Notes under the pieces: generated by a model
What the model saw: the letters and a program-made list of their open reading frames with translations, nothing else
The model's database searches: none
What the model was told of the DNA's origin: nothing
Translations under genes and position numbers: made by a program
Part shown: positions 57,331 through 64,000 of the stretch, in pieces
Numbering within the stretch: position 1 is the first letter of the stretch
Layout: the number at the start of each line of letters is the position of its first letter
NCBI RefSeq assembly: GCF_000757845.1
Contig: NZ_CP007753.1
Coordinates: 186,001 to 250,000, forward strand
Direction of reading: 5' to 3'
From: Prochlorococcus sp. MIT 0604
Lineage (GTDB): Bacteria > Cyanobacteriota > Cyanobacteriia > PCC-6307 > Cyanobiaceae
DNA length: 64,000 nt

Positions 57331-57352
57331 AAGCGGAAATTTTTTTCCGTTT
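57331..57352 (+). promoter_or_regulatory. psbA leader hairpin 1
   Basis: AAGCGGAAA (57331-57339) pairs with TTTCCGTTT (57344-57352), a nine-pair stem with one G-U pair and a TTTT loop. It lies just downstream of the putative -10 box. Confidence 0.65.
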
Positions 57353-57362
57353 ATATTTACAC

Positions 57363-57378
57363 GTCTCAATTAAGAGAC
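57363..57378 (+). promoter_or_regulatory. psbA leader hairpin 2
   Basis: GTCTC at 57363-57367 pairs with GAGAC at 57374-57378 around AATTAA, 15 bases before the psbA ATG. No Shine-Dalgarno is visible between it and the start. Confidence 0.6.
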
Positions 57379-57393
57379 ATACTTTACGAACTC

Positions 57394-58476
57394 ATGACAA
57401 CTATTCAGCAGCAGCGTTCTTCGCTGTTAAAAGGTTGGCCACAGTTTTGTGAGTGGGTAACATCAACTAACAACAGAATCTATGTTGGTTGGTTCGGCGT
57501 CTTAATGATCCCATGCCTACTTACAGCAGCGGCTTGCTTCATCGTTGCATTCATCGCAGCACCACCAGTAGACATCGACGGAATTAGAGAGCCAGTTGCT
57601 GGTTCATTCCTATACGGAAACAACATCATCTCAGGTGCAGTTGTTCCTTCATCTAACGCTATTGGTCTACACTTCTACCCAATTTGGGAAGCAGCTACTG
57701 TAGATGAGTGGTTATACAACGGTGGTCCTTACCAGCTTGTAATTTTCCACTTCCTAATTGGTATCTCAGCATACATGGGAAGACAGTGGGAGCTTTCATA
57801 CCGTTTAGGTATGCGTCCTTGGATCTGTGTTGCATATTCTGCACCAGTTTCAGCAGCTTTCGCAGTATTTCTTGTATACCCATTCGGTCAAGGTTCATTC
57901 TCTGACGGAATGCCTCTAGGTATCTCTGGAACATTCAACTTCATGTTTGTATTCCAGGCAGAGCACAACATTCTTATGCACCCATTCCACATGGCTGGTG
58001 TTGCTGGTATGTTCGGAGGATCTTTATTCTCAGCTATGCACGGTTCACTTGTTACTTCATCTCTAATCAGAGAAACAACTGAGACAGAATCTCAGAACTA
58101 TGGTTACAAGTTCGGACAAGAAGAAGAAACATATAACATCGTTGCAGCTCATGGCTACTTCGGTCGTTTGATCTTCCAATATGCAAGTTTCAACAACAGC
58201 AGAAGTCTTCACTTCTTCCTAGCTGTATTCCCAGTTGTTTGTGTATGGTTAACTTCAATGGGTATCTGCACAATGGCATTCAACCTTAACGGTTTCAACT
58301 TCAACCAGTCAGTTGTTGATGCAAACGGTAAGATTGTTCCTACATGGGGCGATGTTCTCAACAGAGCAAACCTAGGTATGGAAGTAATGCACGAGCGTAA
58401 TGCTCACAACTTCCCACTTGATCTAGCAGCAGCTGAGTCTACAACAGTAGCTCTTTCAGCTCCAGCTATCGGTTAA
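57394..58476 (+). CDS. psbA: Photosystem II reaction-centre protein D1
   Basis: 360 residues with five membrane helices; binds P680, the pheophytin, QB and the Mn cluster. Numbering is one ahead of the usual because of an extra N-terminal residue: D171 and H191 (canonical D170, H190), H199 (H198, the P680 ligand) and Q131 in [10 protein letters not shown] (canonical 130), the glutamine form. The C-terminus LDLA followed by a 15-residue tail is the CtpA processing site. Codon choice (many TTC, AAC, TAC, CTA) and GC content stand out from the neighbours, as for a very highly expressed gene. It is followed by a strong terminator. Confidence 0.99.
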   Translation: MTTIQQQRSSLLKGWPQFCEWVTSTNNRIYVGWFGVLMIPCLLTAAACFIVAFIAAPPVDIDGIREPVAGSFLYGNNIISGAVVPSSNAIGLHFYPIWEAATVDEWLYNGGPYQLVIFHFLIGISAYMGRQWELSYRLGMRPWICVAYSAPVSAAFAVFLVYPFGQGSFSDGMPLGISGTFNFMFVFQAEHNILMHPFHMAGVAGMFGGSLFSAMHGSLVTSSLIRETTETESQNYGYKFGQEEETYNIVAAHGYFGRLIFQYASFNNSRSLHFFLAVFPVVCVWLTSMGICTMAFNLNGFNFNQSVVDANGKIVPTWGDVLNRANLGMEVMHERNAHNFPLDLAAAESTTVALSAPAIG

Positions 58477-58497
58477 GCTTAAAGTTCTTAAATTTAC

Positions 58498-58524
58498 AAG
58501 CCCCCTTTAGGGGGCTTTTTTTTT
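58498..58524 (+). terminator. Intrinsic terminator of psbA
   Basis: GCCCCC (58500-58505) pairs with GGGGGC (58510-58515) around TTTA, followed by nine T. It starts 21 bases after the psbA stop codon. Confidence 0.94.
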
Positions 58525-58584
58525 GTTTAATTTTCAATTGGTTTCATATAATGTTTATATATAGATAAAACATTTGATATTTCT

Positions 58585-59682
58585 ATGAGTAGTAGTTTTG
58601 GAAAAATTTTTCGTGTTAGTACTTTTGGAGAATCACATGGTGGTGCAGTAGGAGTTATCCTTGATGGATGTCCCCCTAAGTTAAAAGTAGATATAGATGT
58701 TATACAAAATGAATTAGATAGGCGCAGACCTGGCCAAAGTGACATTACAACACCCAGAAATGAAGAAGATAAAATTGAAATATTAAGTGGGATAAAGGAA
58801 GGGTTAACACTTGGAACCCCAATAGCGATGTTGGTAAGAAACAATGATCAAAGACCAAGAGATTATGATAATTTGGAGCAAGTATTTAGACCTTCTCATG
58901 CAGATGGTACATACCATCTGAAATATGGAATTCAAGCAAGTTCTGGCGGTGGAAGAGCTTCTGCAAGAGAAACGATTGGGCGAGTAGCTGCTGGTGCTGT
59001 GGCAAAACAATTATTAAAAAACTTCTGTAACACTGAAATACTATCTTGGGTAAAGCGTATACATGATATTGATTCTGATATAAATAAAGAAAAGATTTCT
59101 CTTAATAAAATAGATTCTAATATTGTTAGATGTCCCGATGAACAGGTATCAGCAGAAATGATAGAGAGAATTAAGCAATTAAAGCGTCAAGGAGACTCTT
59201 GTGGGGGTGTTATTGAATGTCTAGTAAGAAATGTCCCCTCAGGTCTTGGAATGCCTGTTTTTGATAAATTAGAAGCTGATTTAGCGAAGGCTTTGATGTC
59301 TTTGCCTGCTACGAAAGGCTTTGAAATAGGTTCAGGTTTCTCTGGAACTTATTTAAAAGGAAGCGAACATAATGATGCCTTTATTAAATCTGATGATTTT
59401 AGGAAGTTAAGAACAATATCTAATAATTCAGGCGGTATACAGGGAGGAATAAGTAATGGCGAAAATATTGAGATGAAGATAGCTTTTAAACCTACAGCAA
59501 CTATTGGGAAAGAACAGAAAACAGTGAATGCTGAAGGGAAAGAAGTTTTGATGAAAGCAAAAGGGAGACATGATCCATGCGTTCTACCAAGAGCTGTTCC
59601 TATGGTTGATGCTATGGTGGCTTTAGTACTTGCTGATCATTTACTACTCAATCAAGCTCAATGTGGCTTAATCAATAATTAG
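58585..59682 (+). CDS. aroC: Chorismate synthase
   Basis: 365 residues. Signatures are [73 protein letters not shown] and [24 protein letters not shown]. It makes chorismate, which feeds the menF and trpG steps in this window. It follows psbA but has its own transcription after the psbA terminator. Confidence 0.97.
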   Translation: MSSSFGKIFRVSTFGESHGGAVGVILDGCPPKLKVDIDVIQNELDRRRPGQSDITTPRNEEDKIEILSGIKEGLTLGTPIAMLVRNNDQRPRDYDNLEQVFRPSHADGTYHLKYGIQASSGGGRASARETIGRVAAGAVAKQLLKNFCNTEILSWVKRIHDIDSDINKEKISLNKIDSNIVRCPDEQVSAEMIERIKQLKRQGDSCGGVIECLVRNVPSGLGMPVFDKLEADLAKALMSLPATKGFEIGSGFSGTYLKGSEHNDAFIKSDDFRKLRTISNNSGGIQGGISNGENIEMKIAFKPTATIGKEQKTVNAEGKEVLMKAKGRHDPCVLPRAVPMVDAMVALVLADHLLLNQAQCGLINN

Positions 59683-59692
59683 TATTTTTGTT

Positions 59693-59725
59693 AAATAATT
59701 ATATTTATCTTTGATTTAATTATTT
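59693..59725. terminator. Weak AT-rich hairpin between aroC and the KDPG-aldolase gene
   Basis: AAATAATTA (59693-59701) pairs with TAATTATTT (59717-59725) around a 15-base loop, at the convergent junction and overlapping the aldolase stop codon. All pairs are A-T, so termination strength is doubtful. Confidence 0.35.
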
Positions 59726-60342
59726 TTGAGCCATTCAAATATTTTTGGGTCAAATTTTTTTTTAATAATACCTTTATCTCCAATCACGATTGCTTTATAT
59801 CCTAAAGATTTATAAGTTTTTACATCATTGATTGATAGGCCTCCAGCAGCAATGAAATCAATACTTTTAAAGTTGAGTATATCTATAGAACTAGATTTAC
59901 TTCTTATTGGATAAATTTTGATTATGTTGCAATTTAAATTTATCGCTTCCTCAAGATCTTTAAAATTTTTAATTCCTGGAATTAATAAATAATTTTTTGA
60001 CTTCGAATAATTGAAAAGATCTTTATCCCAAAATTTCATCATAGAAAAATTTAATCCAATTTTTAACGAATCTTCTATTGATTGCTTATTAACTATGGAG
60101 GCAGAGCCTAAATTAATTCTTGGAAAATTGAGTTTGATTTCGGATACAAAATCCGACCACTTTTCGTTATTTGACCAACTTATTTCTATGTTCTTTAATC
60201 CTAATTTTACTAAGCTTCCTAATTCTTCAAAAAATGAATTTCTTATAGAAATATTTGAGTAAATATTATCTTCTGGTTTTATGAGTAAAAAAAAAGATTC
60301 TTTTAGTAGCAAATCAGAAAAAGAATCTTCTTTAAAATTCAT
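59716..60342 (-). CDS. eda: KDPG/KHG aldolase-like protein
   Basis: 208 residues with a class I aldolase barrel: an N-terminal IKPEDNIYSNISIRNSFFEEL segment, NIEISWSNNEKWSDF, INLGSASIVNKQSIE, IKIYPIRSK (in place of the family VKxFPA, with lysine as the probable Schiff-base residue) and FIAAGGLSINDVKTYKSLGYKAIVIGDK. It would cleave 2-keto-3-deoxy-6-phosphogluconate in the Entner-Doudoroff route. The sequence is divergent for the family, so the assignment is probable. Confidence 0.82.
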   Translation of the reverse strand: MNFKEDSFSDLLLKESFFLLIKPEDNIYSNISIRNSFFEELGSLVKLGLKNIEISWSNNEKWSDFVSEIKLNFPRINLGSASIVNKQSIEDSLKIGLNFSMMKFWDKDLFNYSKSKNYLLIPGIKNFKDLEEAINLNCNIIKIYPIRSKSSSIDILNFKSIDFIAAGGLSINDVKTYKSLGYKAIVIGDKGIIKKKFDPKIFEWLKNN

Positions 60343-60360
60343 AGAATATTTATTTTTTAA

Positions 60361-62214
60361 CTAGATATAATTCGCCACTTTAACTTCTGATCGGTTTAGC
60401 AAATCTTGGATATCTTCAGTGTCTATAGTTTCTCTTTCAATTAGCATTTGAGCCATTTCGTCAAGAACAGTTCTATTATCTGACAAAACTTTTGTAGCTC
60501 TTTTATAGGCAACGTCAACAAGTTCTGAAACCTCTACATCAATTGTTGCGGCTGTGTCTTCAGAGAAGTCTCTTGTAGAACTCATATCTCTTCCGAGAAA
60601 CATTCCACCTTGAGATTGACCTAAAGCAACTGGACCTATTTTGTCACTCATACCAAATTTAGTGATCATTTGTCTTGCTACATTGGCAACTTGCTGTAAA
60701 TCATTTGAAGCTCCGGTTGTTACCTCTTCTTCGCCATAGACTATTTCTTCAGCGACTCTTCCACCAAGAGCCACAGCCATTTGGTTTTGAAGGTAAGAAC
60801 GAGAGTAAAGTCCAGATTCCATTCTTTCTTCACTTGGAGTAAAGAAGGTTAAACCTCCAGCTTGACCTCTAGGAATTATTGAAACTTTTGCTACAGGATC
60901 ATAATCAGGCATTAATGCTCCAACGAGTGCATGACCAGCTTCGTGATAAGCAACTAATTCTTTTTTCTTATCACTTATGACTCTATCTTTCTTTTCAGGA
61001 CCCGCCATAACTCTTTCAATGGCATCACCAACTTCATCATTACTTACTTTATCTAAATCTTTTCTAGCTGCTAATATTGCTGCTTCATTCAAAAGATTAG
61101 CTAAATCTGCACCAGTAAATCCTGGTGTTCTTCTAGCAACTTTATCTAAATCAACATCTTTTGAAAGAGTTTTATCTTTCGCATGAACATTTAATATTTG
61201 TAATCTTCCAGCGTAATCAGGTCTGTCTACTGTCACCTGTCTATCGAATCTTCCGGGACGCATTAAAGCTGAATCTAAGACATCAGGTCTGTTGGTGGCA
61301 GCAACTATTATTATTCCTGAATTACCTTCGAAACCATCCATTTCGGTAAGAAGTTGATTTAATGTTTGTTCTCTTTCATCATTTCCACCGCCCATACCAG
61401 CACCTCTTTGTCTTCCAACTGCATCAATTTCGTCTATGAAAACAATACAAGGAGCATTCTTTTTAGCTTGTTCAAAAAGATCTCTAACTCTGCTAGCTCC
61501 AACTCCTACAAACATCTCTACAAATTCTGAACCAGATATTGAGAAAAAAGGTACACCTGCTTCACCAGCTACTGCTTTTGCTAACAATGTTTTTCCTGTA
61601 CCAGGAGGGCCAACTAGAAGCACTCCTTTTGGAATTTTTGCTCCCACTGCGGTAAATCTATCTGGGCTCTTGAGAAAATCTACAACTTCTGTGAGTTCTA
61701 ATTTTGCACCTTCAACACCTGCAACATCTGAAAAGGTTACTTGTGTAGATGGTTCCATTTGAAGTCTAGCTTTGCTTTTGCCAAAACTCATGGCAGGGTT
61801 ACCACCTCCAGCATTCCCACTTTGGGATCTTCTGAAAAGAAAAAATAAGCCTCCAATCAAAAGTACTGGGAATATCAAGCTACTTACAGCCTGTTGCCAA
61901 GGATTGGCTAATTTTGTGGGAGTTACAGCTATATCTACATTATTCTCAGTCAGTATTTTTAATAAATCTTTGTCAGGGGCTAAATTGACCTCAGATCTGC
62001 TTCCATCATTTTCAACAACTTGAGCTGTGGCATTATCTGGAGATATTAGTACTCTACTGATTTCTTTATCTTGGACTGCCTCTATAAAATCACTATATCT
62101 CAAGGTCTTTGTAGAACTTTCAGTACTAGGTTTATCAAAAACTGAAGTACCAATGAAAATTACAGTAATCACGGCTAGAACATAAAGTCCTACGTTTCTC
62201 CAACGTTTGTTCAC
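60361..62214 (-). CDS. ftsH: FtsH membrane AAA+ zinc protease
   Basis: 617 residues. Two membrane helices (about 7-24 and 107-127) bracket a lumenal or periplasmic segment. The AAA domain has Walker A GPPGTGKT (202-209), [37 protein letters not shown] and the SRH region; the protease domain has HEAGH at 424-428. Thylakoid FtsH removes damaged D1 during photosystem II repair. Cyanobacteria have several FtsH copies, and the pairing of this one is not shown here. It lies between sat and eda, in a run with psbO. Confidence 0.97.
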   Translation of the reverse strand: MNKRWRNVGLYVLAVITVIFIGTSVFDKPSTESSTKTLRYSDFIEAVQDKEISRVLISPDNATAQVVENDGSRSEVNLAPDKDLLKILTENNVDIAVTPTKLANPWQQAVSSLIFPVLLIGGLFFLFRRSQSGNAGGGNPAMSFGKSKARLQMEPSTQVTFSDVAGVEGAKLELTEVVDFLKSPDRFTAVGAKIPKGVLLVGPPGTGKTLLAKAVAGEAGVPFFSISGSEFVEMFVGVGASRVRDLFEQAKKNAPCIVFIDEIDAVGRQRGAGMGGGNDEREQTLNQLLTEMDGFEGNSGIIIVAATNRPDVLDSALMRPGRFDRQVTVDRPDYAGRLQILNVHAKDKTLSKDVDLDKVARRTPGFTGADLANLLNEAAILAARKDLDKVSNDEVGDAIERVMAGPEKKDRVISDKKKELVAYHEAGHALVGALMPDYDPVAKVSIIPRGQAGGLTFFTPSEERMESGLYSRSYLQNQMAVALGGRVAEEIVYGEEEVTTGASNDLQQVANVARQMITKFGMSDKIGPVALGQSQGGMFLGRDMSSTRDFSEDTAATIDVEVSELVDVAYKRATKVLSDNRTVLDEMAQMLIERETIDTEDIQDLLNRSEVKVANYI

Positions 62215-62260
62215 GATAAAAAATCTTTAATAAATATATAATACTAATAATAAAACAATA

Positions 62261-63436
62261 TTAAGAGCGTCTTAGAACATCTACTACACTTTTAAATGCA
62301 AACCATTCAGGAATTTGTTCGCCATTCCTCAATTTCTTTCTGAATTCAGTTCCACTAAGTTTCATAATTTCATAATTAAATTCTTTAGCTTCTTCAGCTG
62401 TTATATATCCTTTTTCCTTCGTATAAACTAAATTTTTTGAAGGAACAGTTTGCATCATCAATTCATCTGCACACTTATTCGCAAAATTCTGGGCGTCATA
62501 TGGGCCATAAAAATCTTCACCAGTTGATGATGACTTACAACCAGCCATATCTCTACCAATAATAAAATGAGTGCAGCCATAATTTCTTCTGATTATCATA
62601 TGTTGAAGAGCTTCTCTTGGCCCTGCCATATGCATTGAATAAGGTAAAAAAGCCCATTTTATTCTTTCATCAGATATTTCCTCTTCTAATTCTTTATAGG
62701 TTAAATATCTAACTTTTCCAGGGATATCATCTTGTTGAGTTGGCCCACAAGTTGGGTGAACTAAAACAACTGAGTTAGAGGAGACATTATCTGAGCGTAA
62801 GGCATTAGTAAATAATTCATAATGTGCTCTATGAATTGGATTTCTGCATTGAAATGCAACTACATCATGATTTGATGGCAATGTAGATCTAACTTCTTCT
62901 GGGGTTTTGCAGGGGAATTCTCTAATTGGCAGTTCGAAACCATAAACCCTTCCTCCTATATAAAATCTCCCTCTCTCGTTAAAAATCATCTTAACAGCAG
63001 GGTGATCTAAAGAATTAGTGCCATAACAAAGTTCAGCTTCGAGGGATTTATCAGGCTCCCATTTAGAGCTAACTTCTAAAACTGCTATTTTTTGTTTTTT
63101 ATAAGTAAGTAATATTGTATCTCCTGCTTTTACTTTTTCATTATTTGAATCAAATACGATAGGCAAGCCAAAAAGCAACCCGTTTGTATCTCTATTATTT
63201 TTAATTACCGAATTGTAGTTATGTTCATCCATAAAACCTTCTAATGGAGAAAAAGCTCCAACCATCAAAAGTTCTACATCGCATGCATTTCTCTCGCTAC
63301 ATTCAAACTCATAAGTAGCTTTAGAGATAAAATCAATTTTAAGGTTTTTATCTTTGATAATTAAATTTTTTAGTTCCCCTCCATAAGGCGGTATTAGTCC
63401 ATTAGTATCTTTCTTAGTTTTTTGTTGTAATTCCAT
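62261..63436 (-). CDS. sat: ATP sulfurylase
   Basis: Makes adenosine 5'-phosphosulfate from sulfate and ATP. 391 residues in a homo-oligomeric Sat layout, with the QCRNPIHRAHYELF motif, VHPTCGPTQQDDIPG and GRDMAGCKSS. Its kinase partner cysC lies near the left end. It begins about 70 bases after psbO, beyond a terminator, so it probably has its own promoter in that short gap. Confidence 0.96.
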   Translation of the reverse strand: MELQQKTKKDTNGLIPPYGGELKNLIIKDKNLKIDFISKATYEFECSERNACDVELLMVGAFSPLEGFMDEHNYNSVIKNNRDTNGLLFGLPIVFDSNNEKVKAGDTILLTYKKQKIAVLEVSSKWEPDKSLEAELCYGTNSLDHPAVKMIFNERGRFYIGGRVYGFELPIREFPCKTPEEVRSTLPSNHDVVAFQCRNPIHRAHYELFTNALRSDNVSSNSVVLVHPTCGPTQQDDIPGKVRYLTYKELEEEISDERIKWAFLPYSMHMAGPREALQHMIIRRNYGCTHFIIGRDMAGCKSSSTGEDFYGPYDAQNFANKCADELMMQTVPSKNLVYTKEKGYITAEEAKEFNYEIMKLSGTEFRKKLRNGEQIPEWFAFKSVVDVLRRS

Positions 63437-63461
63437 TTTTTAAATTGTTAAAGAAAAATTT

Positions 63462-63495
63462 TGAAAAAAAAAGAGGGGTTTAACCCCCTTTTTTT
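63462..63495 (-). terminator. Intrinsic terminator after psbO
   Basis: On the minus strand AGGGG pairs with CCCCT (63474-63478 with 63485-63489) around a six-base loop, followed by a run of about nine T. It lies between psbO and sat. Confidence 0.88.
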
Positions 63496-63507
63496 CTTAG
63501 GTAGGAT

Positions 63508-64000
63508 TTATGCCTTTCTTCCGTAAAGCTCCCCAATTATTTTTACATCAAGTGGATCTTTTGAACCCATATCTGTATCTGAAGGTTGGATAGCTTCAAA
63601 AGTACCAGCAAATTCGTCTGTGTCAGAATCTACGCTGTTGATTGAAAGAGTAATAACGCCAGTACCGTTTACATCAACTTTAATATTTTCTTTTGCAAGT
63701 TCTTCGTCATCTCCTCCTAATGCAACTAAACCTTGAGCATATTCAACACCAGTATTTTTAGCTCTTGCCTTAGGATCTAGAAAATCACCAGTTCTGTAGT
63801 TAGGTGTAAATGTTGAACCACTAACCTCAGTGCCTGGCTCAATAGATGAAGGTAAATCAGCTGTAAGATCTTTCGCTGAGAATGCAAATGGCACTTCCAA
63901 ACCACCAGGAGTTAATACAGTAATAAGTTGAAAATCAATACCACCTTTTTCGGTGAAAGTTCCTGAATCTATATCTCCATAAACTTCTGTCACTGTTGTG
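63508..64000 (-). CDS. psbO: Photosystem II manganese-stabilising protein PsbO (partial, N-terminus beyond window)
   Basis: About 164 C-terminal residues of the lumenal 33-kDa protein that stabilises the Mn cluster. The segment TEKGGIDFQLITVLTPGGLEVPFAFSAKDL and the following beta-barrel strands (TVLTPGG, FTPNYRTGDFLDPKAR, GTGVITLSINSVDSDTDEFAGTFEAIQPSDTDMGSKDPLDVKIIGELYGRKA) match PsbO. The frame is open to the right edge with in-frame codons ACA ACA GTG. The start and signal peptide lie outside. Confidence 0.95.
   Translation of the reverse strand, partial: TTVTEVYGDIDSGTFTEKGGIDFQLITVLTPGGLEVPFAFSAKDLTADLPSSIEPGTEVSGSTFTPNYRTGDFLDPKARAKNTGVEYAQGLVALGGDDEELAKENIKVDVNGTGVITLSINSVDSDTDEFAGTFEAIQPSDTDMGSKDPLDVKIIGELYGRKA

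Larger units (their letters stand above)
56959..57393 (+). other. Long psbA upstream region
   Basis: The only gene-free stretch above 300 bases. The left part (to about 57230) is AT-rich and unstructured, with a pyrimidine-rich patch near 57120-57175, and holds no convincing reading frame, tRNA or stable RNA. The right part carries a putative promoter and two leader hairpins, listed separately. Confidence 0.8.

Overview
The window is a gene-dense, AT-rich stretch of a picocyanobacterial core chromosome. The gene set (psbA, psbO, chlM, ndhH, phylloquinone men genes, CP12, BicA/SbtA bicarbonate uptake), the very low GC by eye, short or overlapping gene junctions and the protein sequences all point to a high-light-adapted Prochlorococcus. 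This is recognition from memory of the families, not a database match. About 65 protein genes are supported. I see no tRNA, rRNA, insertion sequence, prophage, CRISPR array or long repeat, and the region does not look like a genomic island.

Layout. 1-6.3 kb: the 5' part of trpB (cut by the window edge), an eIF1/SUI1-like factor, cysC, purE, chlM, a NarL/LuxR-type response regulator, a cysteine desulfurase and rsmH. 6.4-12.6 kb: ndhH, a hot-dog thioesterase and the phylloquinone block menE-menC-menA (minus, with ATGA start/stop overlaps) opposite menF. 12.6-17.5 kb: grxC-gshB (minus), then a compact plus-strand run prfB (with a programmed +1 frameshift), a small membrane protein, ybeY, dgkA, trpG and an exported metallo-beta-lactamase-like protein. 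17.5-25.6 kb: hisC, argS, nadC, mnmE, a DUF2062 protein and a bifunctional Rel/SpoT. 25.7-35.4 kb: a tandem-ATPase ABC protein, rluD, rbgA, pgk, an exported unknown, murG, a CobC/CobD-like aminotransferase, pyrD and rnhA. 35.4-38.7 kb: the classic secE-nusG-rplK-rplA-rplJ-rplL block (minus), with an L10-type leader before rplJ. 38.8-45.1 kb: a divergent ClpB, eno, and an ABC1-family kinase with a coiled-coil partner gene. 45.3-49.3 kb: a thioredoxin-reductase-like flavoprotein and the bicarbonate operon bicA-sbtA-sbtB. 49.5-56.9 kb: hemB, a glyoxalase-like protein, mutS2, obgE, a small unknown, CP12, a glutathione-transferase-like protein and an aspartoacylase-family enzyme. 57.4-64 kb: psbA with a structured 5' leader, aroC, a KDPG-aldolase-like gene, ftsH, ATP sulfurylase and the 3' part of psbO.

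Functionally the window joins photosynthesis and its upkeep (psbA, psbO, FtsH, chlM, hemB, men genes, ndhH), carbon entry and Calvin-cycle control (BicA, SbtA, SbtB, CP12, Pgk), sulfur assimilation (Sat, CysC) and redox chemistry (GshB, Grx, the TrxR-like flavoprotein), embedded in translation genes.

I did not find an obviously new multi-gene system. The items most worth a second look are: (1) the ClpB paralogue, whose first ATPase domain lacks the paired arginine fingers and whose mRNA start codon can be buried in a 12-bp helix that competes with a second hairpin; (2) the thioredoxin-reductase-like protein, which keeps its CxxC and FAD motifs but has lost both NADPH-binding motifs; (3) the RF2 frameshift site; (4) a CP12 with only the C-terminal cysteine pair; (5) an exported metallo-beta-lactamase-like protein without the HxHxDH motif; (6) the L10 leader and the psbA leader hairpins.
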